From Rathayibacter oskolensis (GTDB lineage: Bacteria > Actinomycetota > Actinomycetes > Actinomycetales > Microbacteriaceae), in the NCBI RefSeq assembly GCF_900177245.1, contig NZ_FXBM01000001.1:62001-126000 (forward strand): a stretch of DNA of 64,000 bases. The letters run 5' to 3'. The position numbers and the translations under genes are program-made. Shown here in pieces: positions 50,074-58,558 of this stretch. Under the pieces are notes generated by a model. That model worked only from the letters and a program-made list of their open reading frames with translations, ran no database searches and was not told where the DNA came from. The first letter of the stretch is position 1. Every line of letters begins with the position of its first letter.

Positions 50074-50891
50074 GCGCCGCCTACCGCCCGCTGAAGTGGC
50101 TGCTGATCACCCTCGCCGTGCTCATCTCGGTGTTCCCCTTCTACTGGATGCTGCGCACCGCCGTCGCGCCCGCCGACGAGGTCTACTTCGACGGGATCTC
50201 CCTCCTGCCCTCGAGCATCGATCTCGGCAACTTCGTCCGCGCCTGGACGAAGGCCGACCTCGGCACGGCGGTGCTCAACGGGGCACTCGTCACCGTCGCG
50301 ATCCTCGCGGCGCAGCTGCTGACCTGCATCCCCGCCGCCTACGTCCTCGCGAAGGTGCGGATGCGCGGCTCCGGTCTGGTGCTCGCCCTCGTGCTCGGCT
50401 GCCTCCTGGTCCCCAGTCAGGTGACGCTGATCCCGACCTTCATCGGGATCAACATGGTCGGCCTCGGCGACACGCTCGCCGGGCTGGTGCTGCCGTTCGT
50501 CACCAGCGCGTTCGGGATCTTCCTCCTGCGCCAGCAGATGATGTCGATCCCGGAGTCGCTGATGGAGGCGTCGCGCACCGACGGGCTCGGGCACGGTCGC
50601 ACTCTCCTGCACGTCGTGATCCCGATGGCCGGCCCCGGCATCGCCGCCTTCAGCGTCTTCTCGGTGTTCGTGCACTGGAACGAGTACCTGTGGCCGCTGC
50701 TGGTGGCCCGCAGCCCCGAGATCGCCACCCCTCCTCTCGCGCTCGCTGTGTTCCAGCAGGCCGAGATCGGTTACGACTACTCCGCGCTCGCCGCCGCGGC
50801 CGCCATCGTCACGGCGCCCGTCGTCATCCTCTTCCTCGTCGCGCAGAAGCGCTTCGTGCAGGGGATGAGCGGCAGCGAGATCCCCGGCTGA
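50070..50891 (+). CDS. Sugar-type ABC permease (UgpE/MalG-like)
   Basis: This 273-residue protein has about six membrane segments, the N-terminal FPFYWMLRTAVAPADEVY and the loop EASRTDGLGHGRTLLHVVIPMAGPGIAAFSVFSVFVHWNEYLWPLLVARSPEIATPPLALAVFQ. These are MalG/UgpE family marks. ATG 50070 overlaps the previous stop. Confidence 0.93.
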   Translation: MSAAYRPLKWLLITLAVLISVFPFYWMLRTAVAPADEVYFDGISLLPSSIDLGNFVRAWTKADLGTAVLNGALVTVAILAAQLLTCIPAAYVLAKVRMRGSGLVLALVLGCLLVPSQVTLIPTFIGINMVGLGDTLAGLVLPFVTSAFGIFLLRQQMMSIPESLMEASRTDGLGHGRTLLHVVIPMAGPGIAAFSVFSVFVHWNEYLWPLLVARSPEIATPPLALAVFQQAEIGYDYSALAAAAAIVTAPVVILFLVAQKRFVQGMSGSEIPG

Positions 50892-50944
50892 GACCCCTCC
50901 CTCCTCTCACCCCCACGTTCTTCGACTCAAGGAGCTCCACCGTC

Positions 50945-52246
50945 ATGTCCGCACCCCGTCTCCTCGCCGTCGGCGCCCTCGCGCTGTCCTCGGCTCTCCT
51001 CCTCTCGGCCTGCTCCGGCTCGTCCGCCGCCTCCGACCCCGACGCGAGCGTCGCCGCGGCAGCCGCGATCGACAGCTGCGACCCCGCCGCCACGACCATC
51101 AGCGCCGTCTTCGGCCAGCAGGCCACGGAGGCGATGACCGTCGCCGCCGCGAACCTGCAGGCCGAGTACCCCGGCCTCACGATCGACGCGACCCCGCAGC
51201 AGACCACCAGCTATGACGAGCTGACCAAGCAGATCGTCGCCGACATCGCGGTGGGCAAGCGCCCCGACGTGATCATGACCGGCCTCGGCCAGCTGCGCTT
51301 CTGGGTCGACACCTACGCGCCGATGCCGATCGACCCGTCGACCCTGCCCGAGACCTACCAGTCGCAGTTCCTCGGCGCCGGCACCGTCGATGACACGGTC
51401 TACCTCGCCCCCGCTCAGATCTCGGCTCCGGTGCTGCTCGTGAACGAGCAGCTGGCCGACGAGGCCGGAGTCGACGCCGCCGACATCTCCACGCTCGACG
51501 AACTCGTCGCCGCGGCCGAGAAGGTCACCGCGGTCACCGGGTCCCCCTCCGTCACCATCCCCACCGACGGACTCGCCGACTGGTTCGGCCAGGCCTTCGT
51601 GCAGGGCTCCGGCGGCACGTTCGTGAACGAGGACGGCACCGCCGGCTTCGGCGACGACACCGGTGTCGAGGCGCTCTCGATCTGGTCCACCCTCGGGGCC
51701 GAGAAGCTCGAGCTCGGAGTCGGCCAGCAGGACGCCATCGCTCAGTTCGCGGGCGGCAACGCGGCCTTCATGGTCACCACCACCTCGCTCATCGCCACGA
51801 TGAGCACCACGATCAACGGAGCGTTCGACTGGACCCCGGTCGACCTGCCGAGCGTCGGCGGCGAGGGCGGTGCGCTGCCCGCCGGCGGCAACGGCTGGGT
51901 CGTCCTCTCGGAGGACGCCTGCCAGGCCGCCTTCTCGAGCGCGCTGGTCTCAGAGCTGCTCTCGACCGAGGCCGTGCTGAAGGCCTCCGGGACCGCCTAC
52001 AGCTACATCCCCGTCGACTCCGCCGCCGCGGCCGAGCTGCTCGCGAGCGACGCGGCGACTCCCCAGCTCACCTACGCCTGGAGCTACGACAAGGACCTCA
52101 CCCCCTGGGGCGGCTTCGCCGGCGACACGACCGTCCAGGTGAACGACACGTTCCGCTCGATGGCCCAGAGGCTGGCCACCGGAGCGGACGCGGCCGAGAC
52201 GGTCGGCGCGGCCGTCACCACCATCGACGGCATCGTCGGGAAGTGA
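50945..52246 (+). CDS. Sugar-type ABC substrate-binding lipoprotein
   Basis: This 433-residue protein has lipobox LLSACS after a short signal peptide. The mature part begins with ISAVFGQQATEAMTVAAANLQAEYPGLTIDATPQQTTSYDELTKQIVADIAVGKRPDVIMTGLGQLRFWVDTYAPMPIDP in outline, as in family 1 binders of the UgpB kind. The Ser-Ala-rich linker fits a tethered lipoprotein. AAGGAGC precedes ATG 50945. Its stop overlaps the ATPase start. Ligand not assigned. Confidence 0.9.
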   Translation: MSAPRLLAVGALALSSALLLSACSGSSAASDPDASVAAAAAIDSCDPAATTISAVFGQQATEAMTVAAANLQAEYPGLTIDATPQQTTSYDELTKQIVADIAVGKRPDVIMTGLGQLRFWVDTYAPMPIDPSTLPETYQSQFLGAGTVDDTVYLAPAQISAPVLLVNEQLADEAGVDAADISTLDELVAAAEKVTAVTGSPSVTIPTDGLADWFGQAFVQGSGGTFVNEDGTAGFGDDTGVEALSIWSTLGAEKLELGVGQQDAIAQFAGGNAAFMVTTTSLIATMSTTINGAFDWTPVDLPSVGGEGGALPAGGNGWVVLSEDACQAAFSSALVSELLSTEAVLKASGTAYSYIPVDSAAAAELLASDAATPQLTYAWSYDKDLTPWGGFAGDTTVQVNDTFRSMAQRLATGADAAETVGAAVTTIDGIVGK

Positions 52247-53337
52247 CGACGATGGCCTCCGTCGAGCTCGCCTCCCTGACCAAGACCTTCGGCGCCGTCC
52301 GTGCGCTCGACGGCATCGACCTCCGCATCGAGGACGGCGAGCACGTCGCCGTCCTCGGGCCCTCGGGCTCCGGCAAGTCCACGCTCCTCCGGGTGATCGC
52401 GGGCCTCGAGGACGCCGACTCCGGCACCGTCTCGTTCGCGGGCGTCTCGCAGGCCGGGATCCCGGCCCACCAGCGCGACGCGGCGATCGTGTTCCAGCAC
52501 TTCGCCCTCTACCCCCACCTGTCCTCGCTCGAGAACATCACCCTCGGGCTCCGGCACGGCCTCGGCCTCCCCAAGAAGGAGGCGGAGGCGCGGGCCAGGG
52601 ACATCGCCGGCCGGATGCAGGTCGAGCACCTCCTCGACCGCCGGCCCAAGCAGATGTCGGGCGGGCAGCGGCAGCGCATCGCTCTCGCGCGGGCCCTGGC
52701 CCGCCGCAGCGGCATCGTGCTGCTCGACGAACCGCTCTCGGGCCTCGACGCTCAGCTCCACGCCGTCCTGCGTCTCGAGATCGCGACCCTGCTGCGCTCG
52801 GTCGGTGCGACCGGGATCAACGTCACGCACGACCAGCTCGACGCCATGGCGATGGCCGACCGCATCGCGGTCATCCGCGACGGACGCATCGAGCAGCTGG
52901 GCACGCCCGACGAGCTCTACGCGGCACCGGCGACGCTCTTCGTCGCCGGGTTCATCGGCACCCCTCCGATGAACCTGATGACCGTCGGCGAGGATCAGGC
53001 GTCGCCGTTCGGCGCGGTCCGCGGTGCGGCCGGTCTGACGCTTGGCGTGCGCGCCGAGCAGCTGCGGCTCGCGAGCGGCCCGGGCGACGGCTGGTCGATC
53101 ACGGGAGTCGTCGAGCTGGTCGAGCCGACCGGCAAGGACCGCGTCGTGCACCTGCGCACGGCGGAGGGCGCCGCGGTCGCGCTGCGCTGTGACGTGGTCG
53201 AGTCGCCGCGGGTCGGCTCCGCGGTGAGCGCCGTCTGCGGGCGCTCGGACGTCCACGTCTACGACTCCCTCACCGGCGCGCGCCTCGGCGACGCGGTGGA
53301 GCGCGGACTGCTGCCCGTCGAGCGGGTCACCGCGTGA
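52243..53337 (+). CDS. Sugar-type ABC ATPase (MalK/UgpC-like)
   Basis: This 364-residue protein has Walker A GPSGSGKST, Q-loop FQHFALYPHLS, signature MSGGQRQRIALARAL, Walker B IVLLDEPLSGLD and switch THDQLDAMAMADR, plus a C-terminal TOBE/OB regulatory part after ~250. This is the MalK/UgpC form. GTG 52243 overlaps the SBP stop. Its own stop overlaps the HAD gene. It completes a full importer. Confidence 0.93.
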   Translation: MTTMASVELASLTKTFGAVRALDGIDLRIEDGEHVAVLGPSGSGKSTLLRVIAGLEDADSGTVSFAGVSQAGIPAHQRDAAIVFQHFALYPHLSSLENITLGLRHGLGLPKKEAEARARDIAGRMQVEHLLDRRPKQMSGGQRQRIALARALARRSGIVLLDEPLSGLDAQLHAVLRLEIATLLRSVGATGINVTHDQLDAMAMADRIAVIRDGRIEQLGTPDELYAAPATLFVAGFIGTPPMNLMTVGEDQASPFGAVRGAAGLTLGVRAEQLRLASGPGDGWSITGVVELVEPTGKDRVVHLRTAEGAAVALRCDVVESPRVGSAVSAVCGRSDVHVYDSLTGARLGDAVERGLLPVERVTA

Positions 53338-53948
53338 GCCTGTCGGACACGGCGGTGCTGTTCGACTGGAACGGCACCGTCGTGCTCGACGCCGACCGGG
53401 CTCGTGACGCGTTGAACGCCGTGCTGCTGTCGCGGGCCCGCCCCGAGCTGAGTCTCGCCGGCTTCAGCGCCGAGTTCTCTCTCCCGATGTCGGCGATGTT
53501 CGGCCGGCTCGGCGCCGAGGACGCTGTCGCGGCGGAGGAGGAGTGGAACGCGCACATGGCGACGCGTCCGTCCGTCGCCAGGGACGGCGCCCACGAGGCA
53601 CTCGGCGCACTGGCCGAGGGCGGGGCGTTCCTCGGCATCGTCTCCGCCGCCGCCCGCGTCAGCGTCGAGTACGACCTCGACAGCCTCGGCTTCGCGGTGG
53701 AGTGGGACGCGGTGGAGGCGCCGACGGTCGACAAGCTGGCGGTGCTCCAGCGCTACCGCGGGCGACGCGAGCGAGCGGTCTACGTGGGCGACACGGCCTA
53801 CGACGTGAGCTGTGCGCGGCGGGCGGGCTACCTCGCGGTCGCGGTGGCGGGCGGCTACAACCCGCCGGATGTCCTGCGGGCGGCGGGGGCCGACCACGTC
53901 GTCTCGGATCTGCGGGAGCTTCTGCCGCTGCTCGGAGGCGCGGACTGA
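53334..53948 (+). CDS. HAD-family protein with DxN motif I
   Basis: This 204-residue HAD-fold protein has motif I FDWNGTV, so the nucleophile Asp11 is present but the usual second Asp is Asn13. Motif II is SAAAR, the motif III lysine is in TVDKLAV, and motif IV is VGDTAYD. The second Asp normally serves as acid/base in phosphatases, so activity may be altered or the substrate unusual. It is the last gene of the RpiR operon (GTGA overlap). It may dephosphorylate the imported product. Confidence 0.85.
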   Translation: MSLSDTAVLFDWNGTVVLDADRARDALNAVLLSRARPELSLAGFSAEFSLPMSAMFGRLGAEDAVAAEEEWNAHMATRPSVARDGAHEALGALAEGGAFLGIVSAAARVSVEYDLDSLGFAVEWDAVEAPTVDKLAVLQRYRGRRERAVYVGDTAYDVSCARRAGYLAVAVAGGYNPPDVLRAAGADHVVSDLRELLPLLGGAD

Positions 53949-53984
53949 CGGGTCCGCCGCGTCACTCCGCCGCTGCCGGGGCCG

Positions 53985-54491
53985 TCACCGGGTGCCTGCG
54001 GAGTGCCGCCTGAGCCCGCGCCGCCTCTCGACGCCGAGGATCCCGGTGGCGAGAGCCGCGCCGATCGCGGCTCCCACGGTGTTCATGAACCAGTCGTCGG
54101 TGTCGCAGGAGCGACCCAGCGCCGGTGCGAGCGCCTGGACGAGCTCGATGAGCGCCGAGAGGCCGGAGACCGCTGCGAGAACAGGCAGCGGACGCCCGAC
54201 GCGCAGCGCGGCGAACAGGGTCAGCGGCAGGAGCATCGCGATGTTCGCGAGGGTGTCGAGCCCCTGGAACGGCATCGAGAACTGCACCGTGCAGAGGGCC
54301 GGCGCGCGGTTGTCCTCGGGCGACAGGGCGACCGCGAGTCCGGCGACGAGCGCGAGCACCGCCAGGACCGACAGGGTGCGAGCGCGTCGCGTGCGCACCA
54401 GCAGGAGGCCGAGTGCGGCACTCGCGACGATCCCGACCCAGAAGAGGATCCGCACGAGCACGACGTTCTCGGCGAGGAAGGTGCTGATCAT
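53985..54491 (-). CDS. VanZ-family membrane protein
   Basis: This 168-residue protein has about four hydrophobic segments and the VanZ core (LDTLANIAMLLPLTLFAALRVG, LIELVQALAPALGRSCDTDDWFMNTVGAAIGAALA). VanZ proteins give low-level glycopeptide tolerance in some bacteria. Here there are no vanA-type genes, so no resistance claim is made. ATG 54491. It converges with the HAD gene at 53948. Confidence 0.85.
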   Translation of the reverse strand: MISTFLAENVVLVRILFWVGIVASAALGLLLVRTRRARTLSVLAVLALVAGLAVALSPEDNRAPALCTVQFSMPFQGLDTLANIAMLLPLTLFAALRVGRPLPVLAAVSGLSALIELVQALAPALGRSCDTDDWFMNTVGAAIGAALATGILGVERRRGLRRHSAGTR

Positions 54492-54624
54492 CCGGTGGGC
54501 CTCCGCGGGCGTCGTCGTCTGCGTTCCCGACGCGACTCCCTGAAGGGTAGAGGAGCGAGGCCGGCTGACGCGGGACGGCGGCGGCTCCGATACTGTGCAG
54601 GCACACCCGTTCGAGGGAGCCCTC

Positions 54625-55236
54625 ATGAGCATCGCGTTCCTCCTCACCACCCTCGTCGTGGTGGTCACCCCGGGGACGGGCGCCCTGTTCACCATCGCGG
54701 CGGGGCTGTCGCGCGGGTCGCGGTCGAGCCTCATCGCCGCGGTCGGCTGCACCCTCGGCGTGGTCCCGCACATGGTCGCCGCGATCACGGGGCTCTCCGC
54801 CCTGCTCAACGCCTCGGCGATCGCGTTCCAGGCCCTCAAGTACCTGGGGGTCGCCTACCTGCTCTACCTCGCCTGGCAGACCTGGCGCGACCGGAGCCCG
54901 CTCGCCGTCGACGAGGAGGCGGCGCCGCAGTCGGCGGGGAGGGTCATCCGCAGCGCCGTCCTGATCAACGTGCTCAATCCGAAGCTCACGATCTTCTTCT
55001 TCGCATTCCTCCCGCAGTTCGTCGCCACCGACCGGTCGGGGGCGACGCTGCACATGGTGGCGCTCAGCCTAGTCTTCATGGCGGTCACCTTCGTCGTCTT
55101 CGCGCTCTACGGCCTCTTCGCCGCGGCGGTGCGCACCTTCGTCCTCTCGCGACCGCGGGTCGTGTCGTGGATGCGCCGCACGTTCGCCGCGGCCTACGTG
55201 CTGCTCGCCGGTCGCCTCGCGCTCGAGGAGCGCTGA
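54625..55236 (+). CDS. LysE/RhtB-family amino-acid exporter
   Basis: This 203-residue protein has about six hydrophobic segments and starts MSIAFLLTTLVVVVTPGTGALFTIAAGLSRGSRSSLIAAVGCTLGVVPHMVAAITGLSALL in outline, the RhtB/LysE fingerprint (VVTPGTG, G...R..G). KYLGVAYLLYLAWQTWR and NPKLTIFFFAFLPQFV follow. It exports amino acids or homoserine-lactone-like compounds. ATG 54625 has GAGGGAG upstream. Confidence 0.9.
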   Translation: MSIAFLLTTLVVVVTPGTGALFTIAAGLSRGSRSSLIAAVGCTLGVVPHMVAAITGLSALLNASAIAFQALKYLGVAYLLYLAWQTWRDRSPLAVDEEAAPQSAGRVIRSAVLINVLNPKLTIFFFAFLPQFVATDRSGATLHMVALSLVFMAVTFVVFALYGLFAAAVRTFVLSRPRVVSWMRRTFAAAYVLLAGRLALEER

Positions 55237-55302
55237 CCGGACGGATGGCGGTCGAGCAGCCGCCGATGCTCCGGTGTCGGTGGTCGCTGATTCAATACTC
55301 GT

Positions 55303-56703
55303 ATGGCAGGGATCGATTCGGCGGAGGCGGCGCTCGCCGAGGTGCGCGGGCACGGCGACCGCGCCGCCGAGCTCGCCCGCTCCGCAGCACCGCTGCACCT
55401 CGCCTCCGCTGAAGCGCTCTACGCGGGATACCGGGCGGCGACCGCGACACCGGAGTCGTTCGCTCGCGGCCTGTCCCGCAGCGAGACGGAGGATCTCGTC
55501 GAGCGGTCGATCCGGGCGGAGTTCGCGGTCGCGCTGGGGGTGTCGGAGCGGGTCGCGACGAGGGAGCTCGAGCACGCCCAGCTGCTCGTGGAGCACCTGC
55601 CGCTGACCCGCGCCGCACTCGCGGCGGCGCGCCTGCGATGGGAGGCCGGTCAGGCGATCTGCACGGTCGCCGACACGCTGCCGGTGGAGTCGCGCGCCGC
55701 CTTCGACGAGCGCGCAACAGAGCTCGCGGTCTCGGTGACGCCCACGCGGTTGCGGCAGCTGCTGGCGCGGTTGCGCGACGAACTGCACGCGCAGCCCCTC
55801 GCCGAGCGCCATGCTCGCGCGCGCGAGGACCGTGCCGTCTGGCTCACCCCGGACTTCGACGGGATGGCGACCCTCTGCGCGTTCGTCCCCGCGCCGGCCG
55901 CCGTCGGAGCGTTCGACCGTCTCGACCGGATCGCGCGTGCGCTCCGCGACGACGCGGACGGCTCCGGAGACCAGCGCACGCTCGCGCAGTTGCGCGCCGA
56001 CGCGCTGGCCGATCTGCTCTCTGACGGCGACGTCGCCGGGACCACGCCGATCAGCGACCCCGGTGAGCCTCCGGCGACGTTCGTCCCCGGCGTGCGCGCC
56101 GAGGTGCGGCTCACGCTGCCCGCGAGCACTGCCGCCGGGCTCGACGACACCGCCGCAGACCTCGACGGCTACGGTCTCATCCCGGCCGAGGTCGCGCGCA
56201 ACCTGGTCGGCGTCGGCACCTCCTTCACCGCGGTCGTGACCGACCCGAGCACCGGAACGGTCGTCTCCGTCGGCCGCACCCACCGCGTCCCTCCTCCGCG
56301 GATGCGGCTCCTCCTGCAGCTGCGCGACCAGACCTGCCGCTTCCCCGGCTGCACCCGCACCGCCGCGCGCGCCGAGGCCGACCACACGGTCGAGTGGCGG
56401 AACGGCGGCTCCACCGCCCTCGAGAACCTCGCGAGCCTCTGCGTCGCCCACCACCACGTCCGCCACGGCGACCGCTGGACCTACGTCCTCCATCCCGACG
56501 GCACGGCCGACTGGACCACTCCGACGGGCCGCAGGGTCACCACGAGGCCGCCCGTCCTCCCCGGGAGCCCGGCGGCACCACCTCCGCGACCGCGATTCCA
56601 CGACGCCCCGCCGCCGTTCCGACACCCGGAGTGGTCCCCTGCCGACGCTGTCCTGCCGGACCCTCCCACGACCGCGGGATCCGGTCGTAGCGTGGAGCCA
56701 TGA
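55303..56703 (+). CDS. DUF222 / HNH endonuclease domain protein
   Basis: This 466-residue protein has an all-helical DUF222 region (about 20-330) and an HNH site (CRFPGCTRTAARAEADHTVEWRNGGSTALENLASLCVAHHHVRH, about 345-390). It belongs to the 13E12-type family, often present in many copies in Microbacteriaceae and linked with mobile or restriction-like functions, but without direct proof. The C-terminus is proline-rich. Its stop overlaps the aldo/keto reductase ATG by 4 bases. Confidence 0.9.
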   Translation: MAGIDSAEAALAEVRGHGDRAAELARSAAPLHLASAEALYAGYRAATATPESFARGLSRSETEDLVERSIRAEFAVALGVSERVATRELEHAQLLVEHLPLTRAALAAARLRWEAGQAICTVADTLPVESRAAFDERATELAVSVTPTRLRQLLARLRDELHAQPLAERHARAREDRAVWLTPDFDGMATLCAFVPAPAAVGAFDRLDRIARALRDDADGSGDQRTLAQLRADALADLLSDGDVAGTTPISDPGEPPATFVPGVRAEVRLTLPASTAAGLDDTAADLDGYGLIPAEVARNLVGVGTSFTAVVTDPSTGTVVSVGRTHRVPPPRMRLLLQLRDQTCRFPGCTRTAARAEADHTVEWRNGGSTALENLASLCVAHHHVRHGDRWTYVLHPDGTADWTTPTGRRVTTRPPVLPGSPAAPPPRPRFHDAPPPFRHPEWSPADAVLPDPPTTAGSGRSVEP

Positions 56704-57587
56704 CCCTTCGACTCACCCTCAACAACGGCGTCACCCTGCCCGCCCTCGGCCTCGGCGTCTTCCAGAGCGCCCCCGAGGAGACGACGGCCGCCGTGCAGTC
56801 CGCTCTCGAGGTCGGCTACCGCCACATCGACACCGCGGCCGCGTACGGCAACGAGCGCGAGGTCGGCGAGGGCATCCGCCGCTCCGGTCTCGACCGCTCG
56901 GACGTGTTCATCGAGACGAAGGTCTGGGTCACCGACTACGGCTACGACCAGACGCTGCACGCCTTCGAGAAGGCGACCGGCAAGCTCGGCGTCGAGCAGC
57001 TCGACCTGCTGATCCTGCACCAGCCCGTCCCCTCCCGCTTCGACACGACGATCGCCGCCTACCGTGCGCTCCAGAAGCTCCTGGCCGACGGCGGCGTCCG
57101 CGCGATCGGCGTCAGCAACTTCACGCCCGCCCACCTGGCGCGGCTCCTCGCCGAGGTCGACGTGATCCCCGCCGTCAACCAGGTCGAGCTGCACCCCTAC
57201 TTCTCGCAGCCCGATGTGCGGCGCGAGGACGCGGAGCGCGGGATCCTCACCCAGGCCTGGTCGCCGATCGGCGGCATCACCTTCTACCCCGGCTGGGGTG
57301 ATGAGCGACGCAGCGTCATGGACGACCGGGCGATCGCGGCGATCGGGTCCGAGCACGGCAGGAGCCCCGCGCAGGTGATGCTGCGCTGGCACCTGCAGCA
57401 GGGCCGTTCCGCGATCCCCAAGTCGACGAACCCCGAGCGGATCGCCGCGAACTTCGACGTCTTCGACTTCGAGCTCACCGACGACCAGCTCGCCCGCATC
57501 GACGCCCTCGACACCGGCGTGCGCAGCGGACCCGACCCCGACGTCGAGCGCCCCGCCCTGTTCGAGCGCTCGATCCCGGAGGCGTGA
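56700..57587 (+). CDS. Aldo/keto reductase
   Basis: This 295-residue protein has the catalytic tetrad Asp44 and Tyr49 (DTAAAYGNE), Lys74 (IETKVWV) and His107 (LILHQP). The NADPH loop is IPKSTNPERIAANFDVFDFELT. It is the 2,5-diketo-D-gluconate reductase/AKR5 type. ATG 56700 overlaps the DUF222 stop, which couples it to an unrelated protein and may be accidental. Confidence 0.92.
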   Translation: MTLRLTLNNGVTLPALGLGVFQSAPEETTAAVQSALEVGYRHIDTAAAYGNEREVGEGIRRSGLDRSDVFIETKVWVTDYGYDQTLHAFEKATGKLGVEQLDLLILHQPVPSRFDTTIAAYRALQKLLADGGVRAIGVSNFTPAHLARLLAEVDVIPAVNQVELHPYFSQPDVRREDAERGILTQAWSPIGGITFYPGWGDERRSVMDDRAIAAIGSEHGRSPAQVMLRWHLQQGRSAIPKSTNPERIAANFDVFDFELTDDQLARIDALDTGVRSGPDPDVERPALFERSIPEA

Positions 57588-57615
57588 GCGCCGGCACACG
57601 TCGGTCGCCCCGCGG

Positions 57616-58242
57616 TCACGCGAGCGAGTACACCGCGACGAAGGCGGCCGCGGCGGCAGCGGTGACGGCGACCGCGCCCAGGACGACGAGCCCGCGCGGT
57701 CGTCGCCTGATCACCGCGAGGCTCAGGAACCCCACCCCGAGCACGATCTCGATCCACCAGTAGACGGGACTCGTGGTCTCGGCGATCGCGCCGAGAGCCC
57801 AGACCCCCTCGCCGCTCAGGACACCCGAGAGCGGCGCCACCGCGAGCACCCGCCAGGCGTTCGATCCGTGCCGGGTGAGCGCCGCGGCCGCTCCGAGGAT
57901 CGGTCCGGCCGGAACGGCCAGCAGCCAGAAGAGGTCGGTGAACGGCGGCGAGTAGCCGAAGCCGCGCCAGGCGGTGACGAGGTCGTAGCCCTCGAGCAGG
58001 AACCAGAACGAGAGCAGGCCGAGCACCGCACCGGCCACCGGCCGGACCCCGCCGAGCCGGACGAGCGCGAAGACCAGCATCGACCAGCCTCCGGACGAGT
58101 TGGCGAACGCGGTCACCGAGAACGGCAGCGAGCTCTGCAGGAGGCTGGTCAGGCCACCGAGGACGAGCCCCCCGACGACGGCGAGGACGAGGCCGCGGAG
58201 GAGGTGCGGGGCGTGCGGGCGGCGGGCCGGTGCGGAGGGCAT
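57616..58242 (-). CDS. Hypothetical multispanning membrane protein
   Basis: This 208-residue protein has about six hydrophobic segments (LVLAVVGGLVLGGLTSLLQS, MLVFALVRLGGVRPVAGAVLGLLSFWFLLEGYD, LFWLLAVPAGPILGAAAAL, YWWIEIVLGVGFLSLAVI, and a final AVAVTAAAAAAFVAVY). It resembles DUF6518-type actinobacterial membrane proteins. ATG 58242 has GGAGGG just upstream. Function unknown. Confidence 0.7.
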   Translation of the reverse strand: MPSAPARRPHAPHLLRGLVLAVVGGLVLGGLTSLLQSSLPFSVTAFANSSGGWSMLVFALVRLGGVRPVAGAVLGLLSFWFLLEGYDLVTAWRGFGYSPPFTDLFWLLAVPAGPILGAAAALTRHGSNAWRVLAVAPLSGVLSGEGVWALGAIAETTSPVYWWIEIVLGVGFLSLAVIRRRPRGLVVLGAVAVTAAAAAAFVAVYSLA

Positions 58243-58326
58243 GAGGCGATTCTCCGGACTCGCGGCGGCGGAGGGGATCAGGGGAAGCCCTGAGATCCGA
58301 TCACTCGACCCTGGCATCCTCTCGCG

Positions 58327-58542
58327 TCAGGTCTCGTCGTTCGCGCGCGCCTCGATCCAGTCGACGGAGTCGTCCGACAGGGTCGGCCCGTCGGAATCGT
58401 CCGCATCGGACTCCGCCCGCACGGCACCGCCGGCGGCGACGATCTCACGCACCAGTGCCTCCGGGATCGCATCGCCGTTGTTGGCGATCAACCACTCCCT
58501 CGCGGAGTCGCTCAGCTTCGGCCACCACACCTCGATATCCAT
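58327..58542 (-). CDS. Small acidic hypothetical protein, 71 aa
   Basis: The product is MDIEVWWPKLSDSAREWLIANNGDAIPEALVREIVAAGGAVRAESDADDSDGPTLSDDSVDWIEARANDET in outline, strongly acidic at its C-terminus with one helix (WLIANNGDAIPEALVREIVAAGG). It is short but has good codon use and an ATG. No domain is recognised. Similar small proteins are common in actinobacteria. Confidence 0.6.
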   Translation of the reverse strand: MDIEVWWPKLSDSAREWLIANNGDAIPEALVREIVAAGGAVRAESDADDSDGPTLSDDSVDWIEARANDET

Positions 58543-58558
58543 GGCGGAAGTCTCGCAC

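Noticed and set aside
53940-53957. Terminator after the RpiR operon
   Set aside because: GCGGAC-TGACGG-GTCCGC gives a stem of only 6 bases, and it overlaps the stop codon; too weak to list.
53985-54491. Vancomycin resistance gene
   Set aside because: Only a VanZ-fold membrane protein is present; no vanHAX genes occur near, so resistance is unsupported.
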